Positions 1 through 6,887 of a stretch of 45,434 nt of DNA are shown one piece after another (the first letter of the stretch is position 1; each line of letters opens with the position of its first letter). This stretch comes from DASPTT01 sp035623275. GTDB taxonomy: Bacteria; Actinomycetota; Acidimicrobiia; Acidimicrobiales; UBA8190. The translations under genes and the position numbers were made by a program. The notes under the pieces are model-generated. The model had not been told where the DNA came from and did not search any database. It saw only the letters and a program-made list of their open reading frames with translations. The stretch lies in NCBI GenBank assembly GCA_035623275.1, contig DASPTT010000001.1, positions 1-45,434 on the forward strand. Direction: 5' to 3'.

Positions 1-104
1 CTCCCCCACACGCTGATCCCCAGCCGGGTGAGCCCGGCCACGGCCCGGTTGAAGACCCGGCGGGTGAACCAGCCCGGGCGCCGGTAGTGGGTGGTGGTCG
101 ACAT
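1..104 (-). CDS. Deazaflavin-dependent nitroreductase family protein, N-terminal part
   Basis: Only the first ~34 codons are inside the window; the gene runs off the left edge. The translation begins MSTTTHYRRPGWFTRRVFNR and continues to LTRLGISVWG, which matches the N-terminus of DDN/nitroreductase-family deazaflavin (F420)-dependent oxidoreductases, where a PGWFTR segment and a GxSVWGSR segment precede the cofactor domain. An ATG also lies six bases upstream (108-110), but GGAAGG abuts that one and sits at good spacing from the ATG at 102-104, so I chose the inner start. It diverges from the sulfatase gene across a short region that holds a perfect inverted repeat. The function is by family only; the catalytic part is not visible. 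Confidence 0.6.
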   Translation of the reverse strand, partial: MSTTTHYRRPGWFTRRVFNRAVAGLTRLGISVWG

Positions 105-165
105 GGGCATCCTTCCGGCGGGTCCGGCACCTCGGCGCGGCTCGCTCTCGCTCGGTCCTCGTGTT

Positions 166-180
166 GCTAACACTGTTAGC
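166..180. promoter_or_regulatory. 15-bp perfect inverted repeat, TetR-type operator candidate
   Basis: GCTAACA-C-TGTTAGC is a perfect 7-1-7 palindrome between the divergent nitroreductase-family and sulfatase genes. A further GTTAGC lies at 201-206. Size, symmetry and position fit a TetR-family operator, though no regulator gene is in view. TAGC-containing -10-like sequences overlap it on both strands, so a bound repressor could shut both genes. That role is inferred. Confidence 0.5.
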
Positions 181-278
181 CAGTGAGTTTAGCTATCGGC
201 GTTAGCCTGTCAAGCCGACCCGCCGGGACGGCGGTGGCAGGCTGGGCGCAACGACGCGAGCCGGAGGGAAGGCGGCAC

Positions 279-2585
279 ATGACGTCATCACGGGAGTTCG
301 GGGGTCGGATCGGGCGCGACTGGCGCGACTCGGAGCCCTGGTGGCCACCCGTGACCACCCCCCCCGCCGGCGCTCCCAACGTGGTGCTGGTCGTGCTCGA
401 CGACGTCGGCTTCGCTCAGTTGGGTTGCTACGGCTCCGACATCGCCACGCCGACCATCGACGGGCTCGCGGCCCGCGGCGTGCGGCTGACCAACTTCCAC
501 ACCACGGCGCTGTGCTCACCGACACGCGCCTGTCTGCTCACCGGCCGGAACCACCATCGCAGCGGTATGGGACGGGTGGCGGACCTGGCCATGGGGTACC
601 CGGGGTACTGGGGCACCCCGCCGCGGGAGAACGGGTACCTCTCGGAGATCCTGCGGGCCAGGGGTTATGCCACCTACGCCGTCGGCAAGTGGCACCTGAG
701 CCCGGAGGACGAGACCAATATGGGCGCCTCGCGCCAGACCTGGCCGCTCGGGCGAGGGTTCGACCGCTGGTACGGATTCCACGGCGGCGAGACGCACCAG
801 TTCGTCCCCGCCCTCTTCCACGACAACCACTCGGTGCGGCCCCAGAAGAGCATCGAGGACGGGTATCACCTCACCACCGACCTCACCGACCACGCCATCG
901 AGTTCCTCGGCGACCTGCGCGCGGTGGACGCGGACCGGCCCTTCTTCCTCTACTTCTGCACCGGTGCGTGCCACTCCCCGCACCAGGCGCCGCGCCCGTG
1001 GGTCGAGCGCTACGCCGGCCGCTTCGACGACGGGTGGGACGCCTGGCGCGAGCGCACCTACGCCCGGCAGCTGGCGAGCGGCGTGATCCCGCCGGGCACC
1101 GACCTGTCGCCCCGGCCGCCGTGGGTCCCGGCGTGGGACGCGCTGGGCGACGAGCAACGCGCCCTGGCGGCACGCTTCATGGAGTGCTTCGCCGGGTTCC
1201 TGTCCCACGCGGACGCGGAGATCGGCCGCCTGCTGGCCTTCGTCGAGGACCTCGGGGAGCTGGAGGACACCCTGGTGGTCGTCGTGTCCGACAACGGAGC
1301 CAGCGCGGAAGGCGGCGCCGTCGGGTCGATCAACGACGTCCGCCTGTCGAACCTGGATCCGGCCGGGGTCGGCGAGATGTTCGGCCGCATCGACGAGATC
1401 GGCGGACCGCGCACCCACAACAACTACCCCTGGGGCTGGACGATGGCGGGCAACACGCCGTTCAAGCGCTGGAAGCGCGAAGTCCACGAGGGCGGGGTGG
1501 CCGACCCCTGCATCGTCACGTGGCCGGCGCGCACCAGGGCCTGCGCGGGAGAGCTGCGCCGCCAGTACGCGCACGCGATCGACGTCGCGCCGACGGTGCT
1601 CGACCTCGTCGGGATCGAGGCGCCGACGGTGCTCGACCACGTGCCCCAGTCCCGGATCGACGGGCTGAACATGGCCTCGCTGCTGCGCCCGGGCGGAGAA
1701 CACGCTGCCGAGGTCCGCTCCACCCAGCACTTCGAGATGTTCGGGTCACGCGCCTTGTATCACCAGGGCTGGAAGGTGGTGGCCTTCCACCCCGTCGGCC
1801 CCCTCTACGACGACGGGCTCGATCCCAACGCCTCCTTCGACGACGACGTCTGGGAGCTCTACCACGTGGCCGAGGACTTCTCCGAATGCCACGACGTGGC
1901 CGAGGAGCACCCCGAGCGGGTGGCGGTCATGGTGCAGCGGTGGTGGGAGGAGGCGGCGCGCAACGACGTGCTGCCCCTCGACAACCGCGTGCTGTGGACG
2001 CTCGTGCACCCCAAGCCCGACCGACGCGCGCCGCGGGAACGCTTCCGCTACTTCCCCGGCGGTGCCCAGGTGCCCGAGCCGGTGGCCGTCAACGTCCGCA
2101 ACCGCTCGCACCGCCTGCTGGTGGACGTCCAGGTCCCCGGGGAACGCACGCCCGCGGGGGTCCTCCTCGCCTTGGGCTCGGCCGTCGGCGGCTGGTCGCT
2201 CCACGTCCTCGACGGGCGGCTGCGCTATGTCCACAACCTCTACGGCAAGGAGCTGCACGTGGTGGAGGCGGCCGACGTGCTCGGTCCGGGCGCGCACGCG
2301 CTGGCGTACGAGTTCCACAAGGACCAAGGGCTCGGCGGGACCGGTCGGCTGTCGGTCGACGGCCGCGTGGTGGCCGAGGGCCCCATCGCCCGCTTCACGC
2401 CGTCGGGCTTCAACGGGGTGGGGGTGGGCCTCACCTGCGGCTACGAGTGGGGCCCGGCCGTGGGCGACGGCTACGACGCGCCGTTCCCCTTCACCGGCAC
2501 CATCGTGCACGCTGCCGTGGAGGTCACCGGCCCCGTCGTGCGGGACCCCCTGGCAGAGATCGCCGCCATCCTGGCGGAGCAGTAG
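279..2585 (+). CDS. Arylsulfatase (sulfatase family, AtsA-like)
   Basis: A 768-residue sulfatase, close to the size of mycobacterial AtsA-type enzymes, expected to hydrolyse organic sulfate esters. The metal-binding pair D41-D42 (VVLDDVG) is followed by the active-site signature C79-S-P-T-R; C79 is the residue normally oxidised to formylglycine. A second metal site motif, SDNGAS, follows around residue 350, and the C-terminal ~150 residues look like a beta-rich accessory domain. The frame is open back to a GTG at 183, but that start abuts the 166-180 palindrome. The ATG at 279 has GGAGGGAAGG upstream and gives the usual N-terminus. No signal peptide is evident, so the enzyme is probably cytoplasmic. 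No formylglycine-generating enzyme is in the window. The Nudix gene follows after 6 bp, probably co-transcribed. Confidence 0.93.
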   Translation: MTSSREFGGRIGRDWRDSEPWWPPVTTPPAGAPNVVLVVLDDVGFAQLGCYGSDIATPTIDGLAARGVRLTNFHTTALCSPTRACLLTGRNHHRSGMGRVADLAMGYPGYWGTPPRENGYLSEILRARGYATYAVGKWHLSPEDETNMGASRQTWPLGRGFDRWYGFHGGETHQFVPALFHDNHSVRPQKSIEDGYHLTTDLTDHAIEFLGDLRAVDADRPFFLYFCTGACHSPHQAPRPWVERYAGRFDDGWDAWRERTYARQLASGVIPPGTDLSPRPPWVPAWDALGDEQRALAARFMECFAGFLSHADAEIGRLLAFVEDLGELEDTLVVVVSDNGASAEGGAVGSINDVRLSNLDPAGVGEMFGRIDEIGGPRTHNNYPWGWTMAGNTPFKRWKREVHEGGVADPCIVTWPARTRACAGELRRQYAHAIDVAPTVLDLVGIEAPTVLDHVPQSRIDGLNMASLLRPGGEHAAEVRSTQHFEMFGSRALYHQGWKVVAFHPVGPLYDDGLDPNASFDDDVWELYHVAEDFSECHDVAEEHPERVAVMVQRWWEEAARNDVLPLDNRVLWTLVHPKPDRRAPRERFRYFPGGAQVPEPVAVNVRNRSHRLLVDVQVPGERTPAGVLLALGSAVGGWSLHVLDGRLRYVHNLYGKELHVVEAADVLGPGAHALAYEFHKDQGLGGTGRLSVDGRVVAEGPIARFTPSGFNGVGVGLTCGYEWGPAVGDGYDAPFPFTGTIVHAAVEVTGPVVRDPLAEIAAILAEQ

Positions 2586-2591
2586 CGCCCG

Positions 2592-3062
2592 GTGCCCAAA
2601 TCGAGTGCGGGCCTGCTGCTGTTCCGGCGCACCGCCGAGGGCACGACCGAGGTGCTCCTCGTGCACCCGGGTGGGCCCTTCTGGGCCAAGAAGGACGAGG
2701 CGGCGTGGTCCATCCCCAAGGGGGAGTTCGAGGCGGAGGACCCGCTGGCGGCGGCCGAGCGCGAGTTCGAGGAGGAGCTGGGCTCGCCCGCGCCGGTCGG
2801 CGAGCGGATCGAGCTCGGACAGGTGGCCCAGTCCGGCGCCAAGGTCGTCGTGGCCTGGGCGGTGGAGGGCGACTTCGACACCACCGGCGTCGTCAGCAAC
2901 ACCTTCGACATGGAGTGGCCGCCTCGCTCCGGACGCGTCGGCACGTTCCCCGAGGTGGACCGTGCGCAGTGGATGACCCTCGGCGGCGCCCGGGCCAAGC
3001 TGCTGCGCGGTCAGCGGGAACTGCTCGAGCGCCTCGAGGCGGTCCTGGCAGGGCGGGGCTAA
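2592..3062 (+). CDS. Nudix hydrolase
   Basis: A 156-residue Nudix protein starting with GTG, 6 bp after the sulfatase. It opens with the usual first strand (SAGLLLFRR) and carries a Nudix box at about residues 42-64: PKGEFEAEDPLAAAE, then REFEEELG. The metal-binding REFEEE core is intact. Only four residues separate the first Gly from the next conserved Glu, where the canonical box has five. The closest family type has the PKGEFE...DPLAAA...REFEEELG pattern seen in many actinobacterial Nudix proteins of unknown substrate. It should cleave a nucleoside diphosphate-linked compound in the cytoplasm. Linkage to the sulfatase may be only positional. Confidence 0.9.
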   Translation: MPKSSAGLLLFRRTAEGTTEVLLVHPGGPFWAKKDEAAWSIPKGEFEAEDPLAAAEREFEEELGSPAPVGERIELGQVAQSGAKVVVAWAVEGDFDTTGVVSNTFDMEWPPRSGRVGTFPEVDRAQWMTLGGARAKLLRGQRELLERLEAVLAGRG

Positions 3063-3172
3063 CGGTTCCCTCACGCCCCGGTGACCAGCGCCGACGCGTC
3101 AAGGAGATCTCCGGGGCGGGATGTCCATCCGGACGTCACCGGGACGTTGCCCGGCGGACCCTCGGCCACGGC

Positions 3173-3178
3173 CACAAT
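3173..3178 (+). promoter_or_regulatory. -10-like box CACAAT before a probable leaderless start
   Basis: CACAAT ends 5 bp before the ATG at 3184 and no Shine-Dalgarno sequence lies between them. A nearly identical arrangement (CACAATGG then G and C bases, then ATGCC) precedes the diguanylate cyclase gene at 10424, which supports its use as a -10 element of a leaderless or very short-leader transcript. Confidence 0.4.
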
Positions 3179-3183
3179 GGGGC

Positions 3184-4023
3184 ATGCCCGAGCGCCTCCC
3201 CCGCGCCACCCGCCACGGCGCCTTGCGGGTCCCCGAGATCACCGCCTTGTTCTGGGTCATCAAGGCCTTGTCGACGGCCATGGGCGAATCGACCTCCGAC
3301 TACCTCGTGCACCGGTTCGCCCCGGTGCCCGCCGTCCTCGCCGTCTTCGCCGTCTTCGTCGGCGCGCTCGGCCTGCAGTTCTGGGTGCGCCGCTACACGG
3401 CGGCCACGTACTGGCTGGCGGTGGTCATGGTCGGGGTGTTCGGCACCATGGCCGCCGACGTCCTCCACGTCGGGTTCCACGTGCCCTACCTCGTGTCGAG
3501 CCTCCTCTATGCCGTGGCTCTCGCCGCCGTGTTCGTCGCCTGGCAGCGCAGCGAACGGACCCTGTCGTTCCACAGCATCGACACCGTCCGGCGCGAGGCG
3601 TTCTACTGGGCGGCGGTGGTCACCACCTTCGCCATGGGCACCGCGGTGGGCGATCTCACCGCCGTGACGCTGCACCTCGGGTACCTGGCCTCGGGGATCT
3701 TCTTCCTCGCGCTCATCGCCGTGCCCGCGCTCGGGTACTGGCGCTTTCGCTGGAACGCGATCCTCGCCTTCTGGCTCGCCTACGTCGTCACGCGCCCGCT
3801 GGGCGCCTCGTTCGCCGACTGGATGGGCAAGCCGCAGGCGCTGGGTGGGCTGGGCCTGGGCGACGGCGTCGTTGCCGGCGCGTCCGGTGCCCTGATCGTG
3901 GTCCTGGTCGGCTACCTGGCCGTGACCCGACGCGACGTGCAGGCGGCCGGCGCCGGGGGCGGCGCGGGCCGGCACCGGGACGCGCCCAGGGGGATTCAGA
4001 CGTCGCCCGAGCCCGTCGACTGA
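3184..4023 (+). CDS. COG4705-family integral membrane protein
   Basis: A 279-residue membrane protein with about eight hydrophobic helices. It opens with the RVPEITALFWVIKALSTAMGE segment typical of COG4705 'membrane-anchored' proteins, a family of unknown function that often carries internally repeated VPxITxLFWxxK and GDxTA motifs. The second half repeats the pattern (FYWAAVVTTFAMGTAVGDL), suggesting an internal duplication. The ATG at 3184 is preferred over the in-frame ATG at 3121 because the shorter form begins right at the family N-terminus and sits just downstream of a -10-like CACAAT. The C-terminal ~30 residues are polar and probably cytoplasmic. It converges with the oxidoreductase gene, with 43 bp between their stops. 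Confidence 0.8.
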   Translation: MPERLPRATRHGALRVPEITALFWVIKALSTAMGESTSDYLVHRFAPVPAVLAVFAVFVGALGLQFWVRRYTAATYWLAVVMVGVFGTMAADVLHVGFHVPYLVSSLLYAVALAAVFVAWQRSERTLSFHSIDTVRREAFYWAAVVTTFAMGTAVGDLTAVTLHLGYLASGIFFLALIAVPALGYWRFRWNAILAFWLAYVVTRPLGASFADWMGKPQALGGLGLGDGVVAGASGALIVVLVGYLAVTRRDVQAAGAGGGAGRHRDAPRGIQTSPEPVD

Positions 4024-4066
4024 GGGCCTGTCGGCTCGGTCGTGCGCCTCGACCGCGCCGGTGGTG

Positions 4067-5185
4067 TCACCACTCCGCCCAGCCGCGGGGGGTGACCGAC
4101 CCGGTGATGGTGCGGGGGTCAACGGGTTGGCGGGTGTCGGAGGCCTGGTAGACCGCGAAGCACAGCTGCAGGACCTTGGCCGCCTCTCGGGCCGACATGG
4201 CGGCGGGCGTCCCTTGCAGCAGGGCCTCCACGAAGTGGGCGGAGGACCGCGCGAACCCCGACCCCCAGTCGGTGTCGACGTCGGCGAACTCGGTCATGGA
4301 CCGCTCGCCGTCCTCGCCCCGGTAGAGCACCACGGGCGCGAGGTCGAGCAGCTCGCCGGTGGCCCGAGTGACCCACAGGAACCCCTCGTCGCCCTGGATC
4401 TCGAAGAACTCGTCGGCGCCGTAGTAGCTCGAGCGCAACCACATCGAGGGCGCGTAGTGCACCTCCATGACGCCGAGCAGCGACGGGTCCTCGTACTCGA
4501 AGATCACCGCGCAGGGCTCGAAGAACAGGTCGCGGCGGCGCACCACGGCCTGGACGGACACGATGTCCTCGTCGACCAGCCACAGGGCCATGGCGTACTT
4601 GTGCACCATGTCGTCGAAGAGGTGCCCGCCCGGGCTGCGATCGTCGAGCCGCCACCCGTAGCCCTCGGGGCGGAGGTTCGCCTGGAAGGGGGAGTCGGTC
4701 TGGCCCACGACCGTGCGGATCCGGAGCCCCGTGGGCTTCCCGATCGCCCCGTCGGCCACCAGCTGCCGGGCCAGCTCCAGGGGCGGATAGTGGAGGAAGC
4801 ACTCGCTCACCCGCAGCACCAGACCCTTCCGATCGGCGAGCTCGGCCAGCGCCAGCGCCTCGTGCACGGCGTTGGTGATCGGCTTCTGCACCGACACGTG
4901 CTTGCCCGCCTCCAGGGCGGCGAGGACGTGGGCGTGGTGCAGGTGGGTGGGGGTGAGGATCTCCACGGCGTCGATCTCGTCGTCCTCGAGCAGCCGCTCG
5001 AGCTCCGTGTAGACGACGGGCACGTCCCAACGCGCCGCCGCCTCCTTGGCGACACTGCCATCCACGTCGCACACGGCACGCACTTCGCAGGCGGGATGAG
5101 CGAGGTAGCCGGCCACGTTCAGGTCCGCGATGTTGCCGGCGCCGACGACCCCCAGCCGTACCGTGTCTCGCCCCAGCCCCGCCAT
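4067..5185 (-). CDS. Gfo/Idh/MocA family oxidoreductase
   Basis: A 372-residue NAD(P)-dependent oxidoreductase of the family containing glucose-fructose oxidoreductase and inositol dehydrogenase. The Rossmann motif GVVGAGNIA lies at about residues 11-19, followed by the acidic strand end AVCDVD. The usual active-site EKP is QKP here (VSVQKPITNA), keeping the lysine. The GGHLFDDMVHKYAMALWL segment gives the substrate-binding Asp and His helix. The substrate is probably a sugar or cyclitol but cannot be read from sequence. The start ATG follows AGGGGA at ideal spacing; the frame stays open further upstream but without family similarity. The gene diverges from the lipoprotein gene. Confidence 0.9.
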   Translation of the reverse strand: MAGLGRDTVRLGVVGAGNIADLNVAGYLAHPACEVRAVCDVDGSVAKEAAARWDVPVVYTELERLLEDDEIDAVEILTPTHLHHAHVLAALEAGKHVSVQKPITNAVHEALALAELADRKGLVLRVSECFLHYPPLELARQLVADGAIGKPTGLRIRTVVGQTDSPFQANLRPEGYGWRLDDRSPGGHLFDDMVHKYAMALWLVDEDIVSVQAVVRRRDLFFEPCAVIFEYEDPSLLGVMEVHYAPSMWLRSSYYGADEFFEIQGDEGFLWVTRATGELLDLAPVVLYRGEDGERSMTEFADVDTDWGSGFARSSAHFVEALLQGTPAAMSAREAAKVLQLCFAVYQASDTRQPVDPRTITGSVTPRGWAEW

Positions 5186-5302
5186 GCGATCCCCTGTACC
5201 GTCCCGACCGAGCCGCCGGGACCCGACCCGAAATGTAGCGAGACGGCCGCCGCAGCGCCGTGCGCCCCGGCGCGCGACCGGGACGGCCGTCGGGCCCGTG
5301 GG

Positions 5303-5308
5303 TAGCAT
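5303..5308 (+). promoter_or_regulatory. -10-like TAGCAT upstream of the lipoprotein gene
   Basis: TAGCAT is identical to the box before the kinase gene at 6876. Here it lies 73 bp before the ATG at 5382, which would give a leader of about 65 nt ending in a strong GAGGGGGA ribosome binding site. No convincing -35 is visible. Confidence 0.35.
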
Positions 5309-5381
5309 GACCGGCGCCGTGGGCGACGCCACGGGGGGGCCGGAAGATGCCGGCGGGCGCGCGGCGGTGCGAGGGGGATCG

Positions 5382-6773
5382 ATGCGACAGAGCACCACAC
5401 GCGGGGCGGTCCTGGTCGGCGCGCTGTGCCTCGCCGTCGTCACGGCGGGCTGCAGTGCGAGCTCGTCGTCGTCCTCGGGGTCGGCCAAGACCGCGTCGGC
5501 GGCCACGCCGACCGGCGACACCGTGCCCACCCCGACGGCGGGCGTCCACGGCACCGCCGGCTACCTCGTCTACTGGGACCAGAACGAGGAGGTCGACTTC
5601 CTGTCGATGCCCAGCGGCCAGCAGGGCCAGCTCCTGCCGGCCTGGGACCTCAACGGGCAGGTGTGCGTCCTGCCCGACGGGCGCTTCGTGGGCGGCGTCG
5701 ACCCCACGTTGCCCAACCAGCACAACGCCGGCGGCACCAAGCCCTACAAGGAGCCTGCCGACGGCGAGGAGCTCGACGAGCCCGACGGCTCGTTCAGCGG
5801 ACAGGTCCTCTACGTGCCCGGCCCCTACAAGATGGCGGGCCAGAGCATCGGCGGCGACAACCCCCCCGAGCCGGACGGCACGTTCAACGGCACGAGCACG
5901 TACACCGGTTGCGCCATCGACGCCAAGGGCGACGTGTTCGGCGCCGACATCGCCACCGCCCAAGGTGACTTCCCACCGCCGAGCAGCGGCCGGCTGGTGG
6001 AATGGTTCGCCCCCAACTACACGACCTACTGCATCGTCTACGGACCCGACGCCGGCGGCACCGGGCCGCACCATACCGACGGCACCGGCGGGCTGGCCCA
6101 GCCGGGGATGATGGCCCTGGCCGACAACGGGGACCTGCTCGTCCCCAACATCGGCACCTCCAGCGTGCTGCGCTTCGCGCGCAGCTCGCTGCCCGCCGAC
6201 GCGTCCGACTGCCCCGGTGGCCTCTACCCCCGCGCCGAGGTGCAGGTCTCCACCTTCTACAAGGGCCTCGGGTTCCCGAGCGGCGTGGCCAGGGACCCGA
6301 CCTGCGACTGCTTCGCCGTCAGCAGTTACATCGGCGACCCGAGCATCGTCTGGGTGGACAAGAACGGCAAACCGGTGCCGAACCGTACGCCCGTACCGGG
6401 AACGACACTGGCGGACCTGGGCAAGAGCCCGGACCAGTACAACCCCTTCGGTATGGCGTTCGCCCCGGACGGGACGCTGTACTTCGTCGACATCCACGTC
6501 ACCTGCAAGGGGGGCCTGCTGACGGGCTGCGGCCCCGCGGACTACCAGGGCCGGGTCATGCGCGTGACCTTCCGCAACGGCACACCGTCGACGCCGGCCG
6601 TCGTCGCCGGTGGGTTCGACTTCCCCACCAGCGTCACCGTGTGCGTCCCGGCCACGACCGTGTGCCCGTATCCCACCGGGCCCGTCCAAGCGCCGCTGTC
6701 GGGGCCCTCGGAGAACTCCGCGCCGGCGGTCGGCCCGCCGTCGACGGCACCGGCGACAGCCGGTTTCGGCTGA
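5382..6773 (+). CDS. Secreted lipoprotein, NHL/SMP-30-like beta-propeller
   Basis: A 463-residue exported lipoprotein. Residues 1-25 form a lipoprotein signal (MRQSTTRGAVLVGALCLAVV) ending in the lipobox TAGC, so the mature protein should be acylated on that cysteine and held on the outer face of the membrane. A Ser/Thr-rich spacer follows. The body has repeated short blades with Gly-Asp and Asp-Gly turns (LPDGRFVGGVD, AIDAKGDVFGAD, LADNGDLLVPN, FAPDGTLYFVD), as in NHL/SMP-30-type beta-propellers, and at least ten Cys that may form disulfides. The C-terminus is a Pro/Ser/Ala tail. The ATG has GAGGGGGA five bases upstream. It may bind a ligand or act as a lactonase-like enzyme; no catalytic residues can be assigned. 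Confidence 0.75.
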   Translation: MRQSTTRGAVLVGALCLAVVTAGCSASSSSSSGSAKTASAATPTGDTVPTPTAGVHGTAGYLVYWDQNEEVDFLSMPSGQQGQLLPAWDLNGQVCVLPDGRFVGGVDPTLPNQHNAGGTKPYKEPADGEELDEPDGSFSGQVLYVPGPYKMAGQSIGGDNPPEPDGTFNGTSTYTGCAIDAKGDVFGADIATAQGDFPPPSSGRLVEWFAPNYTTYCIVYGPDAGGTGPHHTDGTGGLAQPGMMALADNGDLLVPNIGTSSVLRFARSSLPADASDCPGGLYPRAEVQVSTFYKGLGFPSGVARDPTCDCFAVSSYIGDPSIVWVDKNGKPVPNRTPVPGTTLADLGKSPDQYNPFGMAFAPDGTLYFVDIHVTCKGGLLTGCGPADYQGRVMRVTFRNGTPSTPAVVAGGFDFPTSVTVCVPATTVCPYPTGPVQAPLSGPSENSAPAVGPPSTAPATAGFG

Positions 6774-6789
6774 CGCTGCGTGCATAGCA

Positions 6790-6814
6790 CCGACAGGAAC
6801 TGCGCTCCTGTCGG
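6790..6814 (+). terminator. Stem-loop after the lipoprotein gene
   Basis: CCGACAGGA and TCCTGTCGG form a perfect 9-bp stem with a 7-base loop, 16 bp after the stop at 6773. No T-run follows, which is common for hairpin terminators in high-GC actinobacteria. Further GC-rich inverted repeats follow up to about 6860, before the kinase promoter. Confidence 0.6.
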
Positions 6815-6875
6815 GTCGCGCCGGCGGAGGCGCCGGCGTTCGGCGAGGGCCCCGAGCTTCGGGCCCGACACGGTT

Positions 6876-6881
6876 TAGCAT
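6876..6881 (+). promoter_or_regulatory. -10 box TAGCAT for a leaderless kinase transcript
   Basis: TAGCAT is followed by 6 bp and then the ATG at 6888, with no ribosome binding site. This spacing places the transcription start at or next to the start codon, the hallmark of leaderless actinobacterial genes. Confidence 0.55.
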
Positions 6882-6887
6882 CGCGCC

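Noticed and set aside
183..278. GTG-initiated N-terminal extension of the sulfatase
   Set aside because: It starts 3 bp after the perfect palindrome at 166-180, lacks a ribosome binding site and adds residues not typical of the family; the ATG at 279 is better supported.
341..3667. Very long Arg/Ala/Gly-rich open frame across the sulfatase and Nudix genes
   Set aside because: It is the shifted-frame shadow of high-GC coding sequence, with no family motif and composition dominated by R, A, G and P.
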